DNA of 64,000 nt, taken from Polytrichum commune. Its lineage: Eukaryota; Streptophyta; Polytrichopsida; Polytrichales; Polytrichaceae. The notes under the pieces are model-generated. The model saw only the letters and a program-made list of their open reading frames with translations. It made no database searches and was not told the origin of the DNA. The stretch lies in the NCBI GenBank assembly GCA_950295325.1, contig OX485806.1, forward strand, positions 5,828,001-5,892,000, in the 5' to 3' direction. The position numbers were made by a program, and so were the translations under genes. Every line of letters starts with the position of its first letter. Within the stretch, counting starts at the first letter, position 1. Below are positions 1 through 12,303 of the stretch, one piece after another.

Positions 1-2
1 AG

Positions 3-2560
3 GTTGAGGTTTTTTTTGGTGCATCCAAAGCCATGATCAAATCTTATAGAGTTTGGGAGGTAATCTTGAGTTGTTACAAATTATATTAAAGTCCACTAAT
101 GTTGAGCCATAAAGAAGGCCTCCCAACCTCTCCCCTTTTTCATCCCCCTAGGGCGGGCTGGATGGATGGCACATGGGTGATCCAGAGCTCGTCCCATGCG
201 ACGAGTGCACGTCGCATGTGCAGGTGTGAGGTGGCGGGTATCAGATTCCGGGTATCTGGCAGGGCTGTCATTCTTTCCTCGCCCAACCATTTGTTGTTGT
301 CACACTTTGTGGGGGGGGGTCCTCTGATGTGGCGGGTATCTGAGCTCATGTATTTAGGACGAGTTGCTACACTAGATATTGTATTTAGTGTCACCGAGTT
401 CTGTTTGTCTTGCACAACACTGTTTGCAACCATCCAAGTAGTGTCACCAACACTAAATGTAAACCTAATATTATTTATCATTTTTTGTAAGAAAATGTAC
501 ATTATAGATTTCCGATGTTGCAATTATTGTCACTTATCAAGTGATATATCATCCAAAAGTTCAATCATCCATGATAGTAACTCATTATATAAATGTCAAG
601 ATGCATTATGTACCAAAAGTGGATGAACTGAAAGTAAAAGTGGGATGACATTTGTAAATTTATTCATAAGAAGTATCATTAGAAAAGTTACCACAATGAT
701 AGAAATTACCATTTAACACTTGTTACAATATTTGGTGTAGTCTTTCCTCACCCAACTTGTTGTTGTTGAGGAAAATACTAACTTGTTGTTGATACACCTG
801 CGTAGCAAGTATTGGAGGTGGGGTATCAAGGTGAATTGTGAGTCTTTCCTCACCTAAATGTTTGTTAGTAATGTTCTCATGTAATAAATACCTATCACGA
901 GGTAGGTGGGGCCTAATCTAGTTATGTTTTGTTGTTTGCTACCTTGTTTCTACTTGGTTTCACAAGGTTGAGGTTTTTGTGTGTCTGAAGCTATGATCAA
1001 TCTCATAGAGTTTTGGAGCAAATCTCAATTTTTTATGAATCACGAAAGTCCATTGACATCTAGCCATAAGAAGGCCTCCCAATGTCTCCCCTTCTTCATC
1101 CCACCTCGGGGTTAGACCTTAAGATGTTCCATGGATGATCTACGACTACTCCCACGCTACGGGTGCACGCTGCAAGGGTGCGTGTGTGCGTGTGAGAGGT
1201 GGCAGGTATTGGGCTCCAAGTATCCAAGCAAGTTGTGAATCATCCTCACCCACCTTCTTTGTTGTTGTTGTTGTTGTTGTTGTCGTCGCCATCTTCGTTA
1301 TGTAACTTAACTTAAAGTGGGTGAACTATCATGAAGGTGGATGGACCTAATTTGATTACTTTTTGGTTGTTTGTTACCTTCTTCTACTTGGATTCACTAG
1401 GTTGATGATTTTGTGCATCTATGAATGCATTTAAAGAAGTCATGATCAATTTTGTAAAGTTTTTAAGCTAATCTCAAATTGTTATGCATTATCAAAGGCC
1501 ATTGATAGTGAGTCATGAGAAAGCATGCACGTCCACCTCTCCCTTTTTCATCCCGCCCTCTAGGGTTGGATGAATTTTGCATGGGTGATTCACAACTTCT
1601 CCTTCGCGATGGGAACACACCAAGTGTGTGTGAGGTGGTGGGTATCGGACTCCATGGTCTATTGTGAATCTTTCCCCATCCAATTGTTTGTGGTTGCTAG
1701 TAAGTGCACCTATCATGAAGGTAGTTGGGTGTCATTTGGTTACTTTGGTTATATGTAACCTTATTCTACTTGGATTCACAAAGTTGACATTTTTGTGCAT
1801 CCACAAATCTATTTCAAGAAGTCATAATCAATTCTATTACGCTTTGGAGCTAATTTCAAATTGTTATGACTTATCAAAGTCCATCAATGACAAGATGTAA
1901 GAAGACTTTCATGCCTCTCCGTCTTCATCCCATCTAGAGTTGGATGGATGGCACATGGGTGAACCGGAGCTTCCCCCATGCGAAGGGTGTGTGAGATGAT
2001 GGGTATCAAAGTTCACGTATCCAAGTAGGATGCGAGTCTTTCCCTCCCAATTGTTTGTGGTTGTTGTTGTCATGCAACTTAAGGTGAGTGCACCTATCAT
2101 GAAGGTGGATGGGCCTAATTTGGTCATCTTTGTTGTTTGTTACGTTGTTCTATGTGGATCTGCGAGGTTGAGATTTTGTGCATCAACCTATGTATTCTAA
2201 AAAGCCGTGATCAATTTCATAAAGTTTGAGTTAATCTTGAATTGTTATGCATTTAAATCAAAATATAATAGCAGTGAGTCATAAGAAGGCATAGGGTTGG
2301 AAGAAGGATGGCGCGTGGGAGATATAGAGCCTCCTCCATGTGATGGGTACAGGCGGGATATGTGAAGATGGTGGGTATCGGAGTCCAAATATTTGAGTAT
2401 GGGTGTGGTGGTTTGTCTTTCCCATCCAACTGCTTGTTGTTGGTGGTGGTGGCAGTGCCATTAGTTGCCATGCCTTGTTGCCATGAGCAGGTGAGATGTA
2501 ACAGGTAATGCACAAGGGGGAAAGCATAATGGGGAACAAGGGCATCACATGAGCCGAGCA
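3..2560. repeat. Array of diverged units of about 380-440 bp
   Basis: Units begin with a GGTTGAGGTTTT-like segment at 4, 964, 1400, 1789 and 2166. Each continues with a TCATGATCAATTT segment, TTTGGAGCTAATCTCAAATT, a CATTGATAGTGAGTCATGAG segment, CTCTCCCCTTTTTCATCCC and a GGTGGGTATCGGA segment. The first spacing is longer because a MITE is inserted. A single stray copy lies at about 22867-23010. No protein was recognised. Confidence 0.75.
367..740. mobile_element. Palindrome-ended MITE, copy 1
   Basis: It starts CTACACTAGATATTGTATTT and ends CAATATTTGGTGTAG. It is 374 bp long and collinear with the copies at 29661 and 54663 (CAATTATTGTCACTTATCAAG, CAATCATCCATGATAGTAA). It interrupts the left-end tandem array. 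Confidence 0.8.
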
Positions 2561-3480
2561 TAGGTGTCCATGTTCCTCACAATGTATTCTTTCTCGTGCA
2601 TTCCCAGTTGTAGAGGCCCACGGACAAATTTCAATGGCCGTAATTGGGTGAAGAAGGTATTGTCATGTCCAGAAACGTAATGCACTCCGAAATATGTGCG
2701 GTGCATTACGCAAAATAAGGGTACCTCAAATCACAAAGAGAAATTTGGCATGGGTCTTTATGTACATTAGAATGCCTTGAGTGGAGGGCTTGCATATGTC
2801 CAAGAGCACACTATTCTTTGCAATATGTGCAAGTTTTCTTCGTATCTAGAAGAAGAGTAAACCTTGCACTTAAGGTGGACAGTCAAGCAGCCTAATAATT
2901 AGTAATTAAAGTGTAACAAGAAGTTACGTAACCCAAAAAATGATAAATTTTAAAATTGGCTAGTGATTAAAGAAGTCATTTAAGAAACAAACATACTTTA
3001 CTAGATACATATAATATATGTAACTATATATGTGTAACTATAGTTAACATCCACATTAACTTCGAATGGATAACATCCACATTAAAATGGAATGGACCAA
3101 AAATTGAAAGGACCAAATAGACCAAGACCTAGTAACGTATAACTATAGTTAATATCCACATTAAAATAGAATAGAGCAAAAATAGAAAAGACCAAATAGA
3201 CCAATAACTAGTAACGCATAACTATAGTTAACATGCACATTAACATAGAATGGACCAAAGATAGAACCAAATACACCCAAGAACTAGTAACGTTCAAGTG
3301 TGAACGCAAAGTGGTTAGGAAATTTGCTCTTGAAACAACAAACTTGATGCATAGTCTCTGATAACATCCTCCCTCAACCAACCGAGGAAACATGACTTGG
3401 CAAACACCAACGCCACAAAATCACACCTTATAACACCAACAAAACAACATTAAACGGCTGCCAGTTGCAGCTAGCTTTCT
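2561..3480. repeat. AT-rich stretch with short hairpin and about 80-bp repeats
   Basis: CGTAATGCAC (2676-2685) and GTGCATTACG (2701-2710) form a 10-bp hairpin. TAACTATAGTTAACATCCAC recurs at 3035, 3140 and 3219 with collinear AATGGACCAAA segments. 3298-3370 (CAAGTGTGAACGCAAAGTGG, GATGCATAGTCTCTG) matches 37350-37430 in the outer Harbinger-like element, so part of this stretch is a relic of that family. No gene was seen. Confidence 0.6.
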
Positions 3481-4490
3481 TTATTCGGTTTCTGACTACT
3501 ATAGTGTCCATCCTCGAAAGGGGAGAGTAGTATAGCCCCAATTTCCCTTTGTCATGTGGGCATCGGGTTATTGGCATTACGAACGGACACTTTATTCACG
3601 CCGGCCCCTACCCCAGGGACCGGAGTTTCTATCTATCTATCTGGACAGTCAAGCTTGAGTTTCTTTTGGTGTTTTGACTTTAGGTTTATGTGCTCCAAAT
3701 CTTTAATTTTTGGATTTGTGCTCATGGTGGAAAAACATTTGAACAAATCAAATAATACTTGAAGTTAAGTTTCTAAAAACAAATTTGCTCCACCACTCTA
3801 CGAGAGATGAAGAATGGGAATCATTATTATAATTTTTTGAAGAGGCTCTCTTTTAGGTTTTGATGAGTTGGGAGTATCTCCTACTAATTTTGGGGCCACG
3901 TTGAACCATGTGTTGCTCAACATCACCCACTCCTTGGTTGGACAATCAAGTTGCCATGTCCTCCACACCAAAAGGTCCTTCCCCACAAATTCTTATAAAA
4001 AGGCATCTAGGATCAAATGCAAAATGTACTGGAACGATTGCCATGGTTTGGTGCATGGAAAGTTCACTATGATTTATTTTGCCAAGGTAGATGAGGCTAA
4101 TTCAATTGGCTTTCTTAAATGAACACCTTTTTTTTTTTATTCCTAATCGATGTTAAGTCATTTTGATGGTGGGTGAGTAATAATGATGATTTAGCTGTTG
4201 CCTTCATGATATTTGGGTTGTCACCTTTGCAAAAATCAAACTACACACACCATCCTCCATAATGAGGAGTGTTATTCACCACACTATGACACGCTTGATT
4301 TTTGTGCCCGAGGTGGGCAAATTAAGAGGCAACATGTGGACGTGAGGTGGGGACCAACTTGTATTGTGGGCATTCTATAATGAATAAACAATTCGGCAAC
4401 ATTTTATCTTACATGTGACCACTTTAGAGACATGGCACAACTAAAATTGGCATTACACTTGGTTCTCATTAGCAAATGACCCATGTAGAA
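3481..4490. other. No recognisable gene
   Basis: The stretch includes a slightly GC-richer part (3520-3640) with a TATC microsatellite near 3630. The open frame at 3868-4122 has no recognisable motif. Nothing else was supported. Confidence 0.5.
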
Positions 4491-4494
4491 TATG

Positions 4495-4660
4495 CTAATG
4501 ACACCTATTTGAGTGGTATGGGGTTAAATGTGACTCTAAGAATGGATACCATAAAGACATGTGTATAAAAGAGGTTGGATTACGTCTTAATTTGTCTCCA
4601 AGTGCATGGGTATGACCTTATTTGTGTTATATGGATATCCTGGCAATTGTGCATGAATGT
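4495..4660. repeat. Dispersed repeat family copy
   Basis: GAATGGATACCATAAAGACATG and AAAGAGGTTGGATTACG match the order seen at 32394-32645 and 42170-42310. Confidence 0.45.
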
Positions 4661-4800
4661 CCCACACCCATGCTCTTAGACCCAACCAAAGACAAATTGG
4701 GTATGGTACACTAAGCACCGATTCACACATGGTTCCAAGTCACTTGAGGTCAATATGTCCAATCTCAAATGTTGATAGCATGAAAGATGGGATTTACCAC

Positions 4801-5069
4801 TTCACATGGGATCCCAAGTCCTAAGTCCCAAGTATTACATGTATGCCTACATGTCAAAACTTTTGGGAGGTGAGGCTTGGGACTTGTGTTGAGAGTTGGG
4901 TTGAGCAAATAGTAAGATCCAACTCTCAACACAAGTCATGCAATAATTTTTAACATGAAATAATGAATGAGCGATTTTAATGATTTCTTGAGGCTTAGAG
5001 TTGGGACTTTGCCTCCACATCAAGACTTGCTAACATGAATGGGACATTGGACTTGGGACCCCATGTGAA
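4801..5069. mobile_element. MITE of 269 bp with an internal 19-bp perfect hairpin
   Basis: The left end TTCACATGGGATCCCAAGTC and the reversed right end TTCACATGGGGTCCCAAGTC match over about 30 bases with few differences. Inside, GACTTGTGTTGAGAGTTGG (4881-4899) and its exact complement (4919-4937) form a 19-bp stem with a 19-base loop. The target duplication is unclear. Confidence 0.75.
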
Positions 5070-6309
5070 CTAGCCTTGAGATTGTATGGATGTCCTAGGA
5101 ACATACGTGCCATCAAGTTTGGTGGAGGTTTCAAAGGTGGGCACATGGCCCAATTTGCCACTCTCCATATCAATGAGTCCCAACTCTACACCCTTTTGTT
5201 TGTGCTTTAAGTGTGTACAAAATGAAGGCACAAACAAGAAATATAAGTGGGTGTATTGGTGGGTTTAAACGCAATGTTGTGACCCTTAACGTTTTTAGCA
5301 TGTGCAAATCAAGTGTGTATTAAGTAGAAGATATAAATTATTCATCAAACTCTTTCCAAGTTATTTTGTGTCCAAGGGTCAAGAGGAATCACAAAATAAC
5401 ATGCTATTACTTATCTATCAGAAAGTTACATCACAATCTATACGTGCATTGTACATTTTTAGAGTAAGGTATGCATGAGAGGTCCAAATCGGGTTCCAAA
5501 AGTCTTCAGGGATCAACCATGTTCTAATGGGAATTATGAGGCAAACACTTAAAGAATCACCATCATTTTGCATTATTGGAATATGACTTTAGAATACATG
5601 AGTTTATATGACGTGTACTCTAGACCTGAAATTGCTCGGTTTGAGAATGATAGAAAGTGAATTGGACAATTTGAATAGAGGTCATCATCCACAAATTTTG
5701 CTTAAAAAAAGTGATTATGTAGGTGAAGTGTATTATTAATATTAATATTATTATTTCTTAAAAAACACATCACAAAAGCTTAGAATTGGTTTTTCATGCA
5801 TCTAAGGGTTAAGTTGCGTAAGGCCATTATAGTGTTTTGGTGGGTGACCTTTCTTGCACTTGATTTTCAATGCACCTTACCACCTATGGTCCATCTAGTC
5901 ATAGCGAGGGCATTTTGAGCGAACTATATATTTTTAGCCAACCCCATGGAAATCTAGAGGCTTGTCCTTGGAGGAGATAGGTGTCAGTTGGCTTAGCACC
6001 CATTCAAGGTGTTTTTCTTTGAAAGGAGGCAATATTCTCCGGGAGCCTTCCAGTTCTTGTGATGCTCGTTTCATGATTACATGATAGACCCGAACCAACT
6101 CAAAGATGAGACAACCACTATGACACTATAATTCACGTCAGTGGCAATATAGCACTCATCTCTTCTTATCCTTCATGGGTGTTTGCAGAGGGTAACATGG
6201 AAGGATACCAAATTACCAATAGAGCCATATCTTGCAACATTTTGGGATATATCTCTATTGTAGGAATACAAATATACAAGGAACACATGTGTCCCTAAGT
6301 TTGGGACAT
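5070..6309. other. No recognisable gene
   Basis: AT-rich unique-looking sequence. A short ATTATTAATATTAATATTATT stretch lies near 5735. 5120-5240 resembles the segment starting at 6310 (CCAACTCTACACCC, ACAAAATGAAGGCAC), so it may be another worn copy of that repeat. Confidence 0.45.
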
Positions 6310-7735
6310 CATATCAAGGGCAACACATGCCCCCAATTGCCATTATCCACATCCACCACCAACTCCAAATCTACCCCTAGTTGATTGAAGTTGATGTGTG
6401 GACAAAATGAAGGCACGAGGCACATGTAAGCTATGTTTGCAAAAGGTGTTCATGGAGGATATCTTGCAAACATTTTAGGAGGAAAAGAAAAACAGACATC
6501 AATGATCCACCAATGGAAATATGAGCTCGTCATGTATGGTGAGTCATTACAAGCATACGAGTCTTAGGCAATCATCAAGTGTCACTGGACTATCATTTTG
6601 TGTGTGTGGAAGAAATTTGCAAATCTATAAAAAGAGCGTATTTTCATGATGTGTCCACCAACGCAATACAATTACCTAGGACTCATATGCTGGAAGTGAT
6701 TGTAATTGTCAAGTTCGGGTATTTTAAAGCTTTGCCTCCCAGTTGAGGTGTTCGTGGAGGAAATCTTGCAACATTTTGGGTGAAAAAGTAAAACAAACGT
6801 CAATGATCCACCAATGGAATTACGAGCTCGTCATGAATGGGGAGTCATTACAAGCATACGAGTCTTGGGCAATCATCACGTGTCACTAGAATATCATTCT
6901 ATGTGTGTGGAAGAAAATTGCAAATCTATAATAGGAGCATATTTTCATATTGTGTCCACCGAAGTAAAGACGATTGCCTAGGACTCATATGCTGGAAGTG
7001 ATTCTAGTTGTCAAGTTTGGGGATTTTGAAGCTTTGCCTCCCAGTCGAGGTGTTCATGAAGGATATCTTGCAACATTCCGGGTACAAAAGAAAAACATAC
7101 ATCAATGATCCATCAATGGAAATATGAGCTCGTCATGAATGGGGAGTCACTACAAGCATATGGGTCTTGGGCAATTATCACGTGTCACTGAAAAATCATT
7201 CAATGTGTGGAAGAAATTTACAAATCTATAATAAGAATATATTTCCATATTGTGTCCACCGACGCAAGACAATTGCCTAGGACTCATATGCCGGAAGTGA
7301 CTGTAGTTGTCAAGCCCGGGGATTTTGAAGCTTTTGCCTTCCATTTGATTCGGTTGTCACTTCCTGACTACTTCTGTAGGGACGTCCCAATCTGTACTGG
7401 GGATGTCACGAGTCTGTCATCGAGCTTTATGTTTGTCAAATGACTCAAGTCCGAAGTGGTATCGAAGTGACCATTGCTGCTTCGTTATTGTTATGAGTAC
7501 CATTCACGAAGCATCTGAGTACTAAGAAGATGCTCCCCAAACTCAAATATTCTCTGTGTGCTGTGTCAGTGCGAAGAGACGTCTCTTCAAATTATAAAAA
7601 AGGAAGCATGCAATTATAAGTATGCAAGGTCATCGAATATCGGACGAGAACTCAGATGACAGTTGATTTGTGGTGTCAAATGTTGTAAAAGCATGGTGGG
7701 GTTGAACGGGGTTCAAAACGTATTCAAACAAGAAT
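6310..7735. repeat. Large direct repeat, copy A, with internal 301-bp tandem units
   Basis: It is collinear with 9010-10280: CCACCACCAACTCCAAATCTACCCC, GTCACTTCCTGACTACTTCTG, GTGCGAAGAGACGTCTC, then GGACGAGAACTCA occur in the same order in both. Between 6430 and 7345 a unit of about 300 bp is present three times (GAGTCATTACAAGCATACGA near 6541 and 6842, diverged near 7144); copy B has only one. The pair could be worn long terminal repeats or an old segmental duplication. No coding remnant was recognised between them. Confidence 0.7.
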
Positions 7736-9009
7736 TTTTTTTGATGAAGAGTGACCGAACATAACATTATTCAAAAGCAGGCCATTCAATAATGAAGACC
7801 AAGAATTTTGGGAGCATAATGTTTCTTATATGTTGGGCCATTCTTACAGATTGAACAATGTTCATCCTAAGTATTGTTCATTATGTAAGGGTGATCTGCT
7901 AGTTTCCCACACCCAAGGGTGCATTTGTTTGACATGCCAATAATATAATCATGATTTATTATTAGATTAATAGTTATTGTTGGCATCAAGGGGTAGTTGC
8001 ATGTTGCCAGGGACTTAGTAAAGAGACATGGCGGTTAGCTAGGTAAGTCCTTTGCAAAGCTTTCCCATTTAGGAGGGGTGTACATGAAAATAAGGGCAGT
8101 AAGAATGGCAAAGGCATGACCCTCACTTCCTGCTCCCCTTTTAGAAAGTGGTTACAAGTGAGGGTGGAAAAAAAATTAGGATATATATGATGACTCACGT
8201 CAAATTGAGCTCCTCAACACATGATATGAATTGTTGGCAAATTCAAAGACTTTCCATGAAATTATACACACTTAAGCTAAGTGAGGGTCTTCAACAACGT
8301 TTTGGCCACTTACCCTCCTCTTGGTTAGTTAGTCAAGAAATCTTAGTCTAGGTTTCCTTCCATATTTCAAATTGTGATACTAGGCAGTCTCAAGTCTTTC
8401 TCTCAATAAGACCACCAAATTGATATTAGCTTTCATCTCACGGAGGCCAGTGCACTCTGTTACTCTAGGGGATACCTTAATTGCTAACACGTTAACCTAC
8501 TTGCTTACAACAAAAGGCTAGGTTAACACAATGCCTCTTTAAAGGGCTTGCACACTTTGAGGAAAGGACTTTCTCACTCACTCCCCTTTAATACTACTAT
8601 TGTTTTGACCTTCTTCTTTCTAAGTATATATATGAAGCATTGCAATTCTTAATATTACATCATATAAGATTAAAAATTCTCTTACGTAAAGGAACTTGGA
8701 TTTGTTTCAATATTTTAGACCGATGAACTGTAACATGGTACTAAGGACGATACATGCCCACATGGGGGTCACTCTCACGTAGGTATAATAACCACGTGCA
8801 ATAAATGGATAGTTAAAGGGGGGGGAATTATGACGTATATTCATGGGATATTTTATATCTTTGAAGAATTTTTGGAAATATGCTTATTATGTTCTCAAAT
8901 TGAAGTTTTGGTATTTTAATGTTCTCTAAGACTTCTAAAATCTCGACTTCGGAACTTTAAACAAGATCCTATCTTCTATGACCTCACATTTTCTAATGGA
9001 ACGTGGGTC
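7736..9009. other. Spacer between two large direct repeats, no gene recognised
   Basis: No open frame has a recognisable motif. A G run lies at 8818-8827. If the flanking repeats are LTRs, this internal region is too short and too worn to show gag or pol. Confidence 0.45.
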
Positions 9010-10280
9010 ACCCTCTCCACATGGCATATGCCCAAATTGCCGTTATGCATATCCACCAGTTCCAACTCTACCCCTAATTAATTGTGGTTTTAGTGTGGGC
9101 GAAATGAATTTGGCACAAAGCACATCCGAGCAAGTGTTTGCAGAGGGTGGCCATGAAGGATATCACATAGCTCAACTCAATCTTGCAACATTCTTGGTGG
9201 AAAAATAGAATGAATAATCGTGATCCACAAACGTGAATATGAACGCGTTAATCTCATCATGTTTAGAAGCCCCCTTTGTTGCATGCATGAACAATGATAT
9301 GGGTATTTTTGTATTGTATCCCTAAGATTTCATAGGAGTTGTATCTTTGGGTTGAAGCTTATGATGTTTACATGAAAGGATTCTAGTATAAAAAAGACGC
9401 TTCTAAGTTGGGATCCAAAATATTCCACAACTAGAGGACTCACTACAAACATACGAGTATTGGACGATTATCATATGTCACTAGAAACATGTCCTACGCC
9501 AATGAAAAATCTGCAAATCTACCACAAAAATAGATTTACATATTTCTTCCACCAACGCAAGACAATAACCTAGGACTCAGATGCTGGTAGCGATCGTAAC
9601 CTTCAAGTTCAGTTATTTTTAAAGGTTTGCCTCCATTTATTAGGTCGTCACTTCCTTACTTCTGTAAGGGAAGTTCCATTGTGTACTGAGGACGTGACAA
9701 TCCTGTCATTCAACTTTACGTCGTCAAGTCTGAAGTAGTGAAGTGACCTTTGCTTCGTGATTGTTCACATGATCGAAGCATTTTGAGTACTGAGAAGGTG
9801 ATCACGAAAGTAATCTCTGCTTCAAGTGCGAAGAGCACGTCTCGTCAAATTAGAAAACGAAGAATGCCAGTTTGTAACAGTAGTGTCCAGGGAGATCTGT
9901 GGGCATAATGATCAGCCAAAATCGCAGTGTTTTTTTAAAGTCCCAACTGGTTACATGTTGTGATCTTTCGAAGTTTTTCTTCATGAAAAGTTGGGTATAT
10001 TCCCCATATTCCTATACACGTGATCGATAATCTTCCCGAAGTCTTGAAACTTCGGCCAGTTGTTTCTCAAACTCAACCGGTTAATCCGTAACGAGCAGTT
10101 GGTTCTCTCCGTTCATTTGAATTGTAAGCAAGAGGTCGTTGAATCTGGGACGAGAACTCAAACAACAAGCGATTTGTGCTGTCGAGTTTTGTGGATGCAC
10201 TGTTTCGAATCACGAGATTCGACAGGGTATCCACAAGAATTGAAGTCCCAGAATCCTAGAACATTGCAAGAGGTAAACGA
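9010..10280. repeat. Large direct repeat, copy B
   Basis: It is diverged from copy A at 6310-7735 with the same segment order and no triplicated unit. Shared anchors include CCAACTCTACCCCTAATTAATT, TAGGACTCAGATGCTGG, GTCGTCACTTCCTTACTTCTG and GGGACGAGAACTCA. Confidence 0.65.
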
Positions 10281-11307
10281 TTTTCAACATTGGTATGTGC
10301 CATTCATTACGCTGCCGGGGCTCATTCATCGACATTCCACGATTTCATATACTTATCACCACAATAACAAAATGTAATCTAATCGTTTGTTTACTGTGGT
10401 TGGCATACATACGGATAAATGAAAGTTATAAGTGTATTTGTGATTTGCTTTTGACCCAAGGTGATTTGCATTGTTAAAGAGGCAACCTATTCGCGAAGGT
10501 AACCTAATTGCATGTATCAGTGTAGTGTGGAGCTATGAATTGAGCAAGGTTCTATGTTAACCTACCTTGTCAATATGTTAAGCTTACCACTTGGACTAAA
10601 CAGTTTAAATTGAGGCCAATGTTGGACTTGTCTTGTGTATTATACATATATATATATATGTCCAAATGGCAAGTGCCAAATACAATGTTGTGAGTGGTGA
10701 AGTAATTCTAGGTTTGTTCTCATTTGGGCATGTAAGGAACTTGTGATTTGTAAGTAACAACGTGATGTTTGATGAACAACAAAGAGAGAAGAGACAAAAA
10801 AAAGACAAAAAAAAAGAAAAAAAACACACGATGTGGCCACCAATTGTGAAGTATGGTGTTGTTTCATCTTGGTCTAATTTCTATATCTGTACGGACATCA
10901 CAAGAATTGCATGGATTTTAAAGAACATCGTCTTTTGTCAACTATGAATATCTTGAATGGTTGCTGACAAGTTGGTCCACACTATATTGTTTGCAAGGTT
11001 TAGGTTTTCACATGGTTGGAGTGAAACATCCAATTCACCTAGATACCCCCGCCGTGATTGGGTGGACCATGGTAGCACCGGAGCCTCAGGGAAATGTTAC
11101 CCATTCTAACATTGTTTATCAACTATAAAACAACTTAACTTGGGACTTCCAATTGGACTAGAGTTAAGGCTTAGGCTTTCAGCCCAATTTTCAATATACA
11201 ACAATATTTTAGGTCTTGGCATGGTTGTGTTAATTTCATACTAACAACATTTCCTTTATGTTTACTACATTAACATTCAAGATGATTGCCATCAATACTT
11301 ATTGTAC
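10281..11307. other. No recognisable gene
   Basis: Contains a TATATATATATA run near 10648 and A-rich tracts at 10795-10825. The short open frames here have low-complexity translations. Nothing else was supported. Confidence 0.5.
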
Positions 11308-12303
11308 TACAGTCCTACCTCTTTAATACGACACTCGATAATACGACAACCTCGATATTATGACACAAATTTCGTAAACCAAACTTCCTAGTTCAAATCT
11401 ACCTCTATACTACGACTATGACAATGTTAATACGACACTCCTAGACCCCCCAAATGTCATATTATAGAGGTAATAAATGCATTTATATGGTGTGTCCCAC
11501 ACACTTATATATACATAAATACATAATTTATTTTAAATTCATAAATCTTATACATATGAAGTTTGGATTAAGGAAGTTTAAATGTAAAATGATGAAATAA
11601 ACATGAGAACCATGGGAACTAGGTTTTCTTTCTAAAACCCTACTCATGAGGACCAAAGAGAAAAATCGAGATTGATCAAGGAGTCCGAAGACCTGGCCCT
11701 TCTTATATCAAAACTGCAGCTTGGATCAGATGAGATGCCATTTGAAGAGTATGTGGTAATGGAAGGTGAAGACATCATTGAGGCTGAATATTGCATGTCA
11801 AAGCTGGTTGATATGGCCTTAGGACAAAGAATAGAGCCAGTTAGTTTGGACCTTACTGCTGAGACCGTAAACCCTTTAGATGTTGATGAAAGACCTCCAC
11901 CTATTGTGAAACTGACGGATGCTCAACAACATGCTCAGCTATTAGCTACATTTTTTATGGACAATTCATTAGACTTCACTCCCGCAAATATGATGAAATT
12001 GCAGGGCATAATAGAGAAGCTCAATAAGATATATGTTGCTAACTTGAAGTGGCAACATCAGCGGACTATTGATTCCTTCTTCAAGTCCACATAGGTTTAG
12101 TGAGGAGAATTTGCATATTTGTAATACATTTGAAAGAATACTCATTTTTACATATGGAAAAATATCTCAAGTGTGTTTTTATGAAGTACCTCGTTATTGT
12201 GACAACCAGGTCCAATTTGTCATATTATTGAATATGTGACACCTCGATAATACGACCTTTTTCTCATTTCCCAAACGTGTCATATTAAAGAGGTAGGACT
12301 GTA
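11308..12303. mobile_element. Pogo/Tigger-like element 1 (TSD TA)
   Basis: The left end at 11310 reads CAGTCCTACCTCTTTAATAC. The right end at 12301, reversed, reads CAGTCCTACCTCTTTAATAT. TA flanks both sides. Repeated CTCGATAATACGAC-type motifs lie near both ends, a pattern known in Tigger/pogo elements. The element is 992 bp and carries only the C-terminal part of a transposase. Confidence 0.92.
11672..12094 (+). pseudogene. Pogo/Tigger transposase C-terminal fragment (element 1)
   Basis: This 140-residue frame has no stop. It contains an acidic stretch (MPFEEYVVMEGEDIIEAEY), a helical ATFFMDNSLDFTPANMMKL segment and the ending HQRTIDSFFKST. From family knowledge, pogo/Tigger transposases end in an acidic linker and a TI.SFF tail after the DDE domain. 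The helix-turn-helix and DDE core are missing, so it is a deletion derivative. The frame is uninterrupted, unlike the copy in element 3. Confidence 0.8.

Noticed and set aside
99-626. 175-aa open frame as a gene
   Set aside because: It overlaps repeat units and a MITE insertion, with a low-complexity translation and no motif.
10060-10377. 105-aa open frame as a gene
   Set aside because: It lies in large repeat copy B; the matching part of copy A does not keep the frame.
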